Part shown: piece after piece, positions 9,726 to 18,830 of the stretch
How positions within the stretch are numbered: the first letter of the stretch is position 1
Layout of the letters: the number at the start of each line of letters is the position of its first letter
Source of the DNA: Bacteroidota bacterium
GTDB taxonomy: Bacteria > Bacteroidota > Bacteroidia > Chitinophagales > Chitinophagaceae
Reading direction: 5' to 3'
Assembly (NCBI GenBank): GCA_023428755.1
Contig: JAEYWX010000009.1
Span: 62,001-126,000 of the forward strand
DNA: 64,000 nt
Position numbers and translations under genes: made by a program
Notes under the pieces: generated by a model
Seen by the model: the letters and a program-made list of their open reading frames with translations, nothing else
What the model was told of the DNA's origin: nothing
Database searches by the model: none

Positions 9726-10058
9726 ATGTTGCTACAATGGTTCAATACTGTATTTACGATTAGCAGCAGGCGGAAAGTGTACGAGCAACTGCAGTGGCAA
9801 CGCTTTCTGTTACGAACCGGTGTGCCGGCAACAGCGCATATACTCGATCTGGTGGAAGAAGGAAATCAAATACTCGGTTATGTACAATTGCGTATGTGGG
9901 TTGAAATAAAAATCAAAGGTGTGGTTACCTACCGTCATATGCAAACATTGCTCAGCAGCAATCAAAAACCGCAGGTAGGCGATGTGGTGCATATCCGTTA
10001 TTGTCCTGATGATCTTTCACGCATCTTAATTCTCAAATCATCACTTTTAAACAAATAA
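9726..10058 (+). CDS. Small DUF3592-like beta-rich protein, function unknown
   Basis: The start is placed at ATG 9726; an upstream TTG at 9699 would add nine residues with no benefit. The 110-residue product begins with an amphipathic segment (MLLQWFNTVFTI). A compact beta domain follows, with the pattern GVPATAHILDLVEEG, then VQLRMWVEIKIKG, then KPQVGDVVHIRYCPDD. This resembles the soluble core of DUF3592-type proteins, which occur next to membrane proteins in many bacteria without a known role. The two membrane helices usual for DUF3592 are absent. The gap to the first globin gene is 3 nt, so the two are almost certainly cotranscribed, which hints at a link to haem or gas chemistry. I cannot name a function. 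Confidence 0.7.
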   Translation: MLLQWFNTVFTISSRRKVYEQLQWQRFLLRTGVPATAHILDLVEEGNQILGYVQLRMWVEIKIKGVVTYRHMQTLLSSNQKPQVGDVVHIRYCPDDLSRILILKSSLLNK

Positions 10059-10061
10059 AAA

Positions 10062-10487
10062 ATGACAGCCAACGAAATTCAACTTGTAAAATATTCCTGG
10101 TCGGTTGTTGAACAGATCGATCCTGTAGTAGCAGGTGGTATTTTTTACAAACACCTGTTTGAAACAGCACCTTATTTAAAACCAATGTTCAGTGAATCAA
10201 TTCCTGTACAGTCGAAAAAACTTATGGCGATGATTGGCTACGTCATCAACCGGCTTGACAAACTGGATACCATCCTTGATGATATCAGGCAATTAGCAAA
10301 ACGCCATGTAAAATATGGTGTGCGTGAAGAACATTATGAAATTGTTGGCAGCGCTTTGTTATGGACATTGGAGCAGGCACTTGCTCACCTGTTTACCCAT
10401 GAGATAAAACAAGCCTGGGCAACCTGTTACAATTTACTGGCTACGGCGATGTTGGAAGCAACAGCCGGTACACCGCAACGAGCATAG
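10062..10487 (+). CDS. Single-domain globin (flavohaemoglobin/Vitreoscilla type), copy 1
   Basis: This 141-residue protein is a complete globin fold without the FAD/NAD reductase part of flavohaemoglobin. Aligned by eye to Vitreoscilla haemoglobin, it has Tyr29 at B10 (GGIFYKHLF), Gln50 at E7 (IPVQSKKLM) and the proximal His82 at F8 (LAKRHVKYGV), with the typical HYEIVGSALLWTL after it. This Tyr/Gln distal pair is the signature of oxygen-binding and nitric-oxide-dioxygenating globins. The likely role is oxygen delivery or NO detoxification with a reductase encoded elsewhere. A closely similar globin gene follows after a terminator. It lies 3 nt after the small DUF3592-like gene. Confidence 0.94.
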   Translation: MTANEIQLVKYSWSVVEQIDPVVAGGIFYKHLFETAPYLKPMFSESIPVQSKKLMAMIGYVINRLDKLDTILDDIRQLAKRHVKYGVREEHYEIVGSALLWTLEQALAHLFTHEIKQAWATCYNLLATAMLEATAGTPQRA

Positions 10488-10519
10488 TTGGTTCTCTTGG
10501 TATATACAGTTAACGTGAT

Positions 10520-10548
10520 GCCTCCCGATTTATATCGGGAGGCTTTTA
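10520..10548 (+). terminator. Rho-independent terminator between the globin genes
   Basis: A perfect 10-bp stem (gcctcccgat 10520-10529, atcgggaggc 10534-10543) with a 4-nt loop is followed by tttt. It separates the two globin genes into different transcripts, at least in part. Confidence 0.85.
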
Positions 10549-10640
10549 CACTTCAATTGATTTTTACTACCGTTCGCTCAGTTATATTTCAGTTTGTTAG
10601 GGCTTTGCTGCAATTTTACCATTGAAGAAATTGAACAGCG

Positions 10641-11051
10641 ATGACACAGGAAGAGATCATATTGATTAAACGTACATGGAAACTTTTCAGGGAAATCAAC
10701 CCAACGGTGGTGGGTGATACATTCTACTCCAAACTATTTCATGAGAACCCATCGGTTCGAAAAATGTTTCCAAAAGAAATGAATCAGCAATATCAAAAAC
10801 TCATTGATATGCTCAGTACCATTGTGGCACGACTCGACAATCTTGAAGAATTAACCGAAGATATTGCTGCCATGGGCCGACGCCATGTTGCCTACGGTGT
10901 AAAACCCGCCCAGTACCAAAAAGTAGGTGAAGCTCTTTTATGGACATTGGAGCAAGGGCTTGGAAAGGATTATACGCCGCAGGTAAAGGAGGCCTGGGCC
11001 AAATGCTACACCATACTCGCCAATGCAATGATCAATGCTTCCAAAAATTAA
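10641..11051 (+). CDS. Single-domain globin (flavohaemoglobin/Vitreoscilla type), copy 2
   Basis: This 136-residue paralogue of the preceding globin keeps the same haem-pocket residues at the same positions: Tyr29 (GDTFYSKLF), Gln50 (MNQQYQKLI) and proximal His82 (MGRRHVAYGV). The two share the block ALLWTLEQ and a matching C-terminal helix (KEAWAKCYTILANAM against KQAWATCYNLLATAM). Their N-terminal halves differ clearly, so the duplication is old rather than recent. It has its own upstream space of about 90 bases after the terminator of copy 1, so it can be expressed independently. No reductase domain is present. Oxygen or NO chemistry is the family role; which gas is physiological cannot be read from sequence. 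Confidence 0.94.
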   Translation: MTQEEIILIKRTWKLFREINPTVVGDTFYSKLFHENPSVRKMFPKEMNQQYQKLIDMLSTIVARLDNLEELTEDIAAMGRRHVAYGVKPAQYQKVGEALLWTLEQGLGKDYTPQVKEAWAKCYTILANAMINASKN

Positions 11052-11072
11052 ACTGCAAATAGCACATATACA

Positions 11073-11098
11073 GGCCCGGTAAGTATCCGGGCTTTTTT
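11073..11098 (+). terminator. Rho-independent terminator after globin 2
   Basis: A 6-bp GC stem (gcccgg 11074-11079, ccgggc 11087-11092) with a 7-nt loop is followed directly by tttttt. It closes the globin region. Confidence 0.85.
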
Positions 11099-11595
11099 GT
11101 GCAGCTTAACTGCCTTACAGCAACGTATTTTGTTTCGGGTTTGTAGAATCTACACTACATTTTATCAAGCTGTTACACTATACTTTCTCTAAGGGTTTCT
11201 ATGGACTTTTGTAAATGCATTAGCGGATGGGCAGAATTAACCTTTAACCTGTATCTAAATAGAAGAACTACTCATTAAATTCGGTTAATGTCTGCAGCGT
11301 ATCTACATTTTCTTGAAGCAGATCGTCCTGTCAATATTTGTATCCGGGATGGTTTTTGTCAAAATCGATTGTACGAAAGCGACTTGCTGTATTAGAATCC
11401 TGTACCAGAAATGAAAACAGGAATAAGGCTTGTAAGTGCAGGGGAATCGGTGAGTAACAATTGCAGCCATTGTGAAAGGATATTCGTTTTAACAGACAAC
11501 AATAAGCAACGGGTATCTTTTGTTAGTTAAACGGAGAATGAATTTCAGGCATCAAAAAAGTATTTTAACAGCAGAAATAATTTAAGCAGGTAAAC
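11099..11595. other. Long intergenic stretch upstream of the 11-PAS kinase
   Basis: About 500 bases without a clear gene lie between the globin terminator and the GTG start of the large kinase. The only codable item is a 39-codon frame at 11411-11530, listed separately. No exact TAnnTTTG box or strong hairpin was found. It probably contains the promoter and a long leader for the kinase. Confidence 0.4.
11411..11530 (+). CDS. Possible very small protein with a CxxC motif
   Basis: An ATG frame of 39 codons encodes MKTGIRLVSAGESVSNNCSH followed by CERIFVLTDN and a short tail. It contains a CSHC pair (two Cys with two residues between) like those in zinc-knuckle or redox peptides. The frame is closed by a stop a few codons upstream of the ATG, and no good ribosome site is visible. 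It may be chance or a leader peptide for the kinase downstream. No homologue is recognised. Confidence 0.2.
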   Translation: MKTGIRLVSAGESVSNNCSHCERIFVLTDNNKQRVSFVS

Positions 11596-14500
11596 GTGTC
11601 ATCTTCAGCACCCATATCCAACAATCCTGTAAACCAGAGTGCAAAAGGCGCTGATGGTTTGCAAACCAGCGATCAGCTTTTAAAAGCAGTGTTTAATATT
11701 ACGGCTATTGGTATTGCTGTAGTTGATGAAGCGGGTGTTTTGGTTGAAGTGAACGACCGGCTCTGCAGCATATATGGCTATGAACGAAAGGAACTGATTG
11801 GAAAACATCATACAATCCTGCATATTCCTGAAGAACAAGATGCTGCAATACAGGATCATCTTGCATTGTTTAACGGACAAACTAATCAGAAAGAAAAGGA
11901 CTGGAAGGGAATCACGAAAAGTAAACAGGAAATCATTGTTTCATACAGTTCCAGTTTACTTGTGCAGGAAAATGGCCAGCGTTTCAAAGTAAAGTCAATA
12001 CGTGATGTTACAAACGAACGGAAAACAGAACAACTTCTTGAAATCAGCCGTATAAAGCACAAATCAATTTTTGATAATTCTGTACAGGCTTTTTTTCTCA
12101 CCAAACCAGACGGAACAATTTTAGAAGCGAACCGTGCAGCTTGTGAAATGTTCGGTTATACAGAGGAAGAATTATGCAAAGTCGAACGAAGTGCAATCAT
12201 TGATCATACGGATACAAGGTTGGCGGAGAAGTTGGAAGAGCGAAGTGCCAAAGGACTTGCAACAGGCGAGTTAACAGGTATACGGAAAAACGGTGAGCGT
12301 TTCCCTATTGAGTTTTCATCATACATATTTACGGATAGTAACGGAGAGCAGCATACCAGTACCGTTATTGCAGATATTACTGAACGAAAAGAGCAGGAAT
12401 TGAAGCTACGGCAATCACAACACGAAATGGCCTCTATCCTTAACAACACGGAAGAAATATTTATGATCATTGACCGGGACTACCGGTTGGTGAATTATAA
12501 TAAAGCTGCTGAAGATCGATCGGTTGAATTGCTGGAAATGCCATTGAACAGGGGCGAAAGTATTTTGCAATGGGCAGCGAAAGAACGTCACGACTTGTTG
12601 AAAAATATTTACAACCGTGTGTTGAATGGCGAGACGATCCGTTATAAACATACGCTTAAAAAAAATGCAGAAGTGGTCACCTTACATTTCTCTTGTTTGC
12701 CGGTTGTTAACGAAGATGGCTTGTGCGACCGTTTCATGATCAGTGTGCGTGATATAAGCGTTGAAGAAAATGCACTCAAAACAATTATCAATAAGCAGGA
12801 ACTGCTGGCACAAACAGAATCGATTGCACATGTTGGCAGCTGGGAACTTGATCTTACATCCAATAAATTGTATTGGTCTGATGAAGTATTCCGTATTTGT
12901 GGTTATGAGCCCGGCGCCTTTGAAGTAAATTTCGAAACAGGGTTAAGCGTAATTCATCCGGATGATCAGGCTTCTTCTGTTGCCGAAATGCAGCAGGCGA
13001 TTCTGGAGAAAAGAGATTATGCTGCAACCAAGCGGTTTGTTCGAGCCGATGGCAGTATCCGTTATATTGTTTCAAAAGCAAAAACAGTATTGAATGATGA
13101 AGGTGATGCCATTCGCCTCGTTGGTGTGTTTCATGATATAACGGAGTTGCGGGAAGTTGAACGTGAATTGGCGATCAGTCAACTGGAGTATAAAACGTTG
13201 TTTGAGCAGCATCCCGATGCAGTTGTTTCCTTTGATTTAAAAGGAAAGTTTACAAGCGTAAACGATGCAGTGCTGGATCTTGCAGAAGCAAGCCGTGAAC
13301 AGTTGCTGAAAAGTGATTTTGTCCAATATATCGATATTAATCATGTCAGTGATGTGATTGCTTATTTTCAGGAAGTAAAGAAAGGGATAACACAACGCTT
13401 TGAAACAGTAATTATTTCAAGTGCAAATACAAAAAAATCGGTTAGTGTAATTCTTATGCCGATTTATTTACAGGAGGAAGTAACCGGTGTATATGGTGTA
13501 TTGAAAGATATCACGATTGAAAAACTGCATGCAGAAGAATTGGAGTTTCAATCAAAACTACTTGACACAATTCAGCAATCGGTAATTGTAACCAGGCTCG
13601 ATAGTACAATTATTTACTGGAATAAGTTTGCTGAAAAGCTGTATGGTTGGAACCGGGAAGATGTTGTTGGTGTTAACATTATGGAAGTAATACCATCCGA
13701 CATATCAATTGAAAGAGGTACAGAAATCATGGCAAGGCTTTCAAAAGGCGAAAGTTGGTCGGGTGAGTTTTTAGTAAAGCATAAAGTAAAGGGAGAATTT
13801 ACTGCTCAAATCCATAACTCGCCGTTGCTTGATGTACATGGTAATTTAATTGGCATTATAGGTGTAAGCTGGAATATTACCAAACAGAAACTGGCAGAAC
13901 AGCAAAAGGAATTTGAACGACTTGATAAAGAGGCCCTCATTAATACAACCGCTGATCTGATATGGAGTGTTAGTAGTGACTTCAAACTGATTGCTGCCAA
14001 CAGGGCGTTTTTCGATTCATTGAAACGAACAGATGATCTTACCTTAAAACCAGGTGATGATATTTTGTTACCATCTGTTTTTACGGAAGAAGTGGTTGCT
14101 TTTTGGCGCAATCATTATGCCCGTGCACTGGCCGGAGAATCATTTACAATCGAATTGTATTCGCCTGCAAAGGGAACCATCAAAGAACATTGGGATGAGA
14201 TCATCTTTAACCCAATTCTAAAGAATAAAGAAGTAATTGGTGTTGCCTGCCGTGGAAGAGATATTACACAAAACAAAACCTATCAACAGGAACTTCTTGC
14301 CATCAACAACCAATTGGAAATGGCGCAGCAAATTGCAAAGCTTGGCTATTGGTCGCATGATTTGCAAAATGACGTTTTATTCTGGTCGAAAGAAGTATAT
14401 AAAATTTTTGGAATAGAGGAGAGCAGTTTTTCATCTAAATTTTCTTCTTTCTTTCAATTTGTTCATCCCGATGATGCCGATGAGTTTCATAAGCAGAAAG

Positions 14501-16599
14501 AGGAAGCAATCAAAGGTGAGCGGCCGGTGTATCACGAACACCGGATCATTACTCCGTCGGGAGAGGTAAAGTATGTGATCCAGAAAGGAGCGATTATAAA
14601 AAACGATGCAGGTGAAACGATACGTGCAGAAGGTACAGTGCAAGATGTAACCGAATCAAAACTTGCACAAGAGGCATTAAAGCTCAATGAAGAGCAGTTG
14701 AACTTGATTTATAATTCAACAGCTGGTATCATCTTCCTGTTAGGTGTGGAAGATAATGGCGAGAGTTTCCGTTTTATTTCAATGAATAATGCGGGTCTTA
14801 ATACTATCGGTGTTACAGAAGAACAATTGTTCAATAAGCCTGTGCAGGAAGTAATTCCTGAGCCATCGCTTTCATTGGTCTTGCAAAAATACAAAGAAGC
14901 AGTACAGTCCGGGAAGCAAGTAGTTTGGGAAGAAGAAACACCTTATCCAACAGGAACAAAAACCGGTATTGTTACTGTTACTCCTATTCATAATAGTGAA
15001 GGAATTTGTATACGTTTGGTAGGATCGGTGAATGATATTACGGAGTTGAAGCAAATTGAACGTTCATTGGCTATCAGTCAGCAGGAATACAAATCACTCT
15101 TCGATCAAAATCCGGATGCGGTGTATTCGCTCGATATGCAGGGACGCTTTACCAGCTTTAACCCTGGTCTTGAAAAATTACTGGAATGCAGTCGTGAAGA
15201 AATTGAAAAGGCTGAAACCTTTGTTCCTTTCTGTCATCCTGACGATCTGGAAAAAACCATGCAGCATTTTATCAAAGTGCAGCTGGGTGAACCACAATCT
15301 TATGAAGTACGTGCTATTACTGTAAAAGGGCATCAAAAATACCTGAGCATAAGTAATATGCCTATTGTTGTAAATGGAGAGATAACAGGTGTCTATGGCA
15401 TTGCAAAAGATGTAACCAGTGAACAGTTAGCACTGGCACAACTTGAACTCAGTAATGAGCAGTATGAGTATGCTACTAAAGCAACCAATGATGCAATTTG
15501 GGATTGGGATCTTGTAACCAATAGAGTAGTGAGAGCAGGTACTGGGTTTCATAATATGTTTGGCTATAGTGAACGGGAAGCGAATGCAGACGACGCATTC
15601 TGGACAAAAAAAGTACACCCTGATGATTTGGAAAACGTTTTGCAGAAACGCCAAATGGTATTTGCCGATCGTAAGCAGGATTTTTGGGAGGATGAATATC
15701 GTTTTCTCCGACGTAATGGTGCCTATGCATATGTTTACGACAGAGGATTTATTTTCAGAGACAGGGAAGGAGTTCCTGTTCGTATGATTGGTGCCACAAA
15801 AGACATCACAGAACAAAAACTTTCAGAACAACAATTAAAAGAACTGTACGGAAAACTGGAAGTGAGGGCATCGCAACTTCAAAACTCAAATACAGAGCTT
15901 GAACGCTTTGCATACATCGCATCACACGACCTGCAGGAACCATTGCGTATGGTGAGCAGTTTCCTTCAGTTGTTACAGAAAAAATATCAGGATTCAATTG
16001 ATGACAGAGGACAGGAGTATATCCGTTTTGCAGTAGATGGGTCAGTGCGTATGAAACGATTGATTAATGACCTGTTGGATTATTCACGAGTAAGTACCCG
16101 TCAGCAACAATTGGAAAAAGTAGATATGCAGGTGGTGATTAATGAAGTATTGCAAAACCTGAGTTTACAAATTGAAGAAAAAAAGGCGGCCATTGAAGTA
16201 GGCAAAATGCCCATCTTGACCAGGGCTGATAAAACCCAGATGGTGCAGTTGTTGCAAAACCTGGTAGGGAATGCTTTGAAGTACTCAGGCGAGAAACCTG
16301 CAATTGTAAAAATTGCAGCAAAGGATGAGGAAAATGAATGGTTATTTACTGTACAGGATAATGGCATTGGCTTCGAACAAAAATTTGCTGAAAAGATCTT
16401 TGTGATTTTCCAGCGTCTGCATAGTAAAACAGAATATTCCGGCACCGGTATAGGCCTTGCCATTTGCAAAAAAATCATCGATCGTCACGGTGGTTCTATA
16501 CGAGTAGAATCAGAACCTGGAAAAGGAAGTGTTTTTTATTTCACCATCAGCAAGCAGTTAGCTGCTGAACAATCCAAATTGTCCTATGAAAGAAGTTGA
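11596..16599 (+). CDS. Soluble histidine kinase with eleven PAS domains
   Basis: The start is GTG at 11596, preceded by agcagg. The 1667-residue protein has no membrane segment. PAS domains begin near residues 29, 156, 277, 404, 531, 654, 779, 908, 1034, 1163 and 1289; several end in the usual DIT/DVT exit motif (VFHDITEL, SVNDITEL). A HisKA domain follows with acceptor His1444 in AYIASHDLQEPL, then a HATPase with QDNGIGFEQ and GTGIGLAICKK. This architecture resembles cytoplasmic phytochrome-like or redox multi-PAS kinases, but I see no GAF or haem-binding signature. Its stop overlaps the start of a single-domain receiver by 14 bases, so that protein is the likely phosphate acceptor. The signals sensed are unknown. 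Confidence 0.95.
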   Translation: MSSSAPISNNPVNQSAKGADGLQTSDQLLKAVFNITAIGIAVVDEAGVLVEVNDRLCSIYGYERKELIGKHHTILHIPEEQDAAIQDHLALFNGQTNQKEKDWKGITKSKQEIIVSYSSSLLVQENGQRFKVKSIRDVTNERKTEQLLEISRIKHKSIFDNSVQAFFLTKPDGTILEANRAACEMFGYTEEELCKVERSAIIDHTDTRLAEKLEERSAKGLATGELTGIRKNGERFPIEFSSYIFTDSNGEQHTSTVIADITERKEQELKLRQSQHEMASILNNTEEIFMIIDRDYRLVNYNKAAEDRSVELLEMPLNRGESILQWAAKERHDLLKNIYNRVLNGETIRYKHTLKKNAEVVTLHFSCLPVVNEDGLCDRFMISVRDISVEENALKTIINKQELLAQTESIAHVGSWELDLTSNKLYWSDEVFRICGYEPGAFEVNFETGLSVIHPDDQASSVAEMQQAILEKRDYAATKRFVRADGSIRYIVSKAKTVLNDEGDAIRLVGVFHDITELREVERELAISQLEYKTLFEQHPDAVVSFDLKGKFTSVNDAVLDLAEASREQLLKSDFVQYIDINHVSDVIAYFQEVKKGITQRFETVIISSANTKKSVSVILMPIYLQEEVTGVYGVLKDITIEKLHAEELEFQSKLLDTIQQSVIVTRLDSTIIYWNKFAEKLYGWNREDVVGVNIMEVIPSDISIERGTEIMARLSKGESWSGEFLVKHKVKGEFTAQIHNSPLLDVHGNLIGIIGVSWNITKQKLAEQQKEFERLDKEALINTTADLIWSVSSDFKLIAANRAFFDSLKRTDDLTLKPGDDILLPSVFTEEVVAFWRNHYARALAGESFTIELYSPAKGTIKEHWDEIIFNPILKNKEVIGVACRGRDITQNKTYQQELLAINNQLEMAQQIAKLGYWSHDLQNDVLFWSKEVYKIFGIEESSFSSKFSSFFQFVHPDDADEFHKQKEEAIKGERPVYHEHRIITPSGEVKYVIQKGAIIKNDAGETIRAEGTVQDVTESKLAQEALKLNEEQLNLIYNSTAGIIFLLGVEDNGESFRFISMNNAGLNTIGVTEEQLFNKPVQEVIPEPSLSLVLQKYKEAVQSGKQVVWEEETPYPTGTKTGIVTVTPIHNSEGICIRLVGSVNDITELKQIERSLAISQQEYKSLFDQNPDAVYSLDMQGRFTSFNPGLEKLLECSREEIEKAETFVPFCHPDDLEKTMQHFIKVQLGEPQSYEVRAITVKGHQKYLSISNMPIVVNGEITGVYGIAKDVTSEQLALAQLELSNEQYEYATKATNDAIWDWDLVTNRVVRAGTGFHNMFGYSEREANADDAFWTKKVHPDDLENVLQKRQMVFADRKQDFWEDEYRFLRRNGAYAYVYDRGFIFRDREGVPVRMIGATKDITEQKLSEQQLKELYGKLEVRASQLQNSNTELERFAYIASHDLQEPLRMVSSFLQLLQKKYQDSIDDRGQEYIRFAVDGSVRMKRLINDLLDYSRVSTRQQQLEKVDMQVVINEVLQNLSLQIEEKKAAIEVGKMPILTRADKTQMVQLLQNLVGNALKYSGEKPAIVKIAAKDEENEWLFTVQDNGIGFEQKFAEKIFVIFQRLHSKTEYSGTGIGLAICKKIIDRHGGSIRVESEPGKGSVFYFTISKQLAAEQSKLSYERS

Positions 16600-17020
16600 A
16601 ATTTTACTGGTAGAAGATAACAAAGGCGATATATTGCTGACACAGGAGGCATTGCAGAACTGGGATATTAAACACAACATTAATGCGCTTGGTGATGGTG
16701 AGCAGGCTATACATTTTTTAAGAGCTGCTGAACACCAACGGGCAGGAGAACTGCCTGATCTGGTAATACTTGATATCAATTTGCCCAAGCTCGATGGGAA
16801 ACAGGTACTGAAATTTATTCGCTCTGAAGCCCATCTGCAACATTTGCCGGTTGTCATCTTTTCATCTTCCATCAATGATAGCGACGTGACAGAAGCAAAT
16901 GAATTAAAAGCAAATCTGTACTTACAAAAACCGGCTGAACTACAACATTACTTTGATGCAGTGCAGGCAATACAGCAATTCTGGACATCACATACAAAAC
17001 AAAATATACATGCTCAATAG
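16586..17020 (+). CDS. Single-domain response regulator (Rcp1-like)
   Basis: This 144-residue protein consists only of a receiver. It has acidic residues in LLVEDNKGD, phospho-acceptor Asp63 in VILDINLPKLDG, Ser/Thr in VVIFSSS and Lys in YLQKPAEL. The spacing and the KGD insert after the acidic pair match the Rcp1 class that pairs with phytochrome and multi-PAS kinases. It overlaps the kinase stop upstream by 14 bases and the hybrid gene downstream by 11, so the three genes are translationally linked. With no output domain it probably acts as a phosphotransfer intermediate or by protein binding. That route is inference. Confidence 0.94.
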   Translation: MKEVEILLVEDNKGDILLTQEALQNWDIKHNINALGDGEQAIHFLRAAEHQRAGELPDLVILDINLPKLDGKQVLKFIRSEAHLQHLPVVIFSSSINDSDVTEANELKANLYLQKPAELQHYFDAVQAIQQFWTSHTKQNIHAQ

Positions 17021-18830
17021 ACCATTGCATATTTTACTAGTAGATGACAATCCCGGTGATCTTTTTCTGGTAGAAGAGCTGCTGAACGACACCCAGCTTG
17101 ATATCCAATCTATCAAAAAGGCAGAAACTGTTGCTGCTGCCATTGATACATTACAGCATAGCACTATAGATATTGTATTGCTTGACCTGTCGCTGCCCGA
17201 TTCGTATGGAATTGAAACCTTTCTTCGTATAAATTATTACGCAAAAGCGTTACCCATTATCATCCTGTCTGGCTTGAGTGATACTGCTACTGCAACAGAT
17301 GCTATATCATTGGGCGCACAGGATTTTTTGTTGAAGGGGGAGTTTAATGAACGACTGCTGGAAAAGACGATTTTATATAGTATTGAAAGGAAAAAGAATT
17401 TGCAGGAATTGCGGCTTAGCAATGAGCGTTATGAGCTGGTGAGCAAAGCAACCAATGACATGGTGTGGGATTGGGATTTTGTAAATGATAAAGTTTACCG
17501 GAACGAAGAGCAGTTTGTGAAAATGCTGAAGTGGCCAGCACAGGCAAAAGATGGTGGAAGTAAATTCTGGTCTTCAATCATACATCCCGAGGATCAATAT
17601 GTCCTTGATAAATTACTGGATTTAATTAGCAGTGATACTTCTACAGATCATTTTGAAGAACAGTACCGGCTTCTTACAGGTGATGGAGAATATATTCATG
17701 TACTTGACAAGGGATATATTGTGCGTGACCAGGAAGCAAAGGTGTTGCGAATCATCGGTGCGTTGCGAAATGTCACTGAGCAAAAAAAGGCAGAAGAACA
17801 ACTTCGCATTTCCGAAGAAAAGTACCGTTCTTTTTTTAACAGTATTCCGGCAAGTATTTTTATCTGGCGGCTGCACGATTTTCAGATACTTGAAATTAAC
17901 GATGTGGCGGCTGCAACCTATGGTTACACAAGGGAGGAACTGCTGCAGTTAACCACACTCGACCTTCGTACACCGCAGGATTACCAGCCCATCAAAGATT
18001 TTGTAAAAGAAGCACTGGCTGATGAGTCGTTTTCTACAAATAAAGTATGGCGACATATTTCAAAAACAGGTGAAGAGTTGTTTATGCAAATCTCATCAAC
18101 ACGGATCAACTATAAAGGACATCCTTCCATCATGGCTATTTCCATTGATATAACTGAGAAGGTAAAACTGGAGCAGCAACTCATCAAAGAAAAAGAGTTG
18201 CGTGAGCAGGAAATTACCAGGGCGGTGATCAGTGCGCAGGAAAAAGAGCGGGAAGAAATCGGACGTGAGTTACATGATAATGTAAACCAGATATTAGCAA
18301 GCTCCCGTTTGTACCTGGGTCTTGTAAAATCAAACGGCAACGCTTACAAATCGTTTTTGGAAGAATCGGATTTGCTGATTGATAGTGCCATTCGTGAGAT
18401 CAGGCAGTTGTCGCATACCCTCATTCCACCTGCAATGACGGAGGCGAGTCTGGAAAAATCGATCAACTCCCTTATAACAATTGTACAGGACGGAAGTGGA
18501 ATTGTGGTGGAAAAGAATCTCGATAAGATGGACAGTTCTCTTTTATCGGAGCAATTAAAACTCACGATCTATCGAATTTTGCAGGAGCAAATGAACAATA
18601 TTCTCAAGTATTCAAAAGCTACGAAGGTATGCTTACAGATTGAGCAACTGGCGGACCAACTTGTGTTACAGATAGCTGATAATGGAATTGGATTTGACAT
18701 AAATCAAAAAACCGGCGGTGTGGGACTACTGAATATCCGCACAAGAGCATCTTTGGTGAACGGGGTTGTTACCATTAACAGTTCGCCCGGCAATGGCTGC
18801 CAGTTGCAGGTAGTATTTCATAGTTTATAA
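17010..18830 (+). CDS. Receiver-PAS-PAS histidine kinase (HisKA_3/NarX type)
   Basis: The start is placed at ATG 17010, giving MLNRPLHILLVDDNPGD at the N-terminus; the longer frame adds 19 unlikely residues. The product is about 606 residues. Domains: an N-terminal receiver (1-125) with Asp59 in IVLLDLSLPDSYG; PAS domains from about 140 and 271; HisKA_3 with His422 in GRELHDNVNQ; and a HATPase with DNGIGFDINQ. There is no membrane segment. The receiver at the N-terminus suggests it takes phosphate from the upstream 11-PAS kinase, directly or via the single receiver, and re-emits it through a NarL-type system. The LuxR-type regulator at 25334 is the only DNA-binding regulator in this island and is a candidate target. 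Confidence 0.93.
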   Translation: MLNRPLHILLVDDNPGDLFLVEELLNDTQLDIQSIKKAETVAAAIDTLQHSTIDIVLLDLSLPDSYGIETFLRINYYAKALPIIILSGLSDTATATDAISLGAQDFLLKGEFNERLLEKTILYSIERKKNLQELRLSNERYELVSKATNDMVWDWDFVNDKVYRNEEQFVKMLKWPAQAKDGGSKFWSSIIHPEDQYVLDKLLDLISSDTSTDHFEEQYRLLTGDGEYIHVLDKGYIVRDQEAKVLRIIGALRNVTEQKKAEEQLRISEEKYRSFFNSIPASIFIWRLHDFQILEINDVAAATYGYTREELLQLTTLDLRTPQDYQPIKDFVKEALADESFSTNKVWRHISKTGEELFMQISSTRINYKGHPSIMAISIDITEKVKLEQQLIKEKELREQEITRAVISAQEKEREEIGRELHDNVNQILASSRLYLGLVKSNGNAYKSFLEESDLLIDSAIREIRQLSHTLIPPAMTEASLEKSINSLITIVQDGSGIVVEKNLDKMDSSLLSEQLKLTIYRILQEQMNNILKYSKATKVCLQIEQLADQLVLQIADNGIGFDINQKTGGVGLLNIRTRASLVNGVVTINSSPGNGCQLQVVFHSL

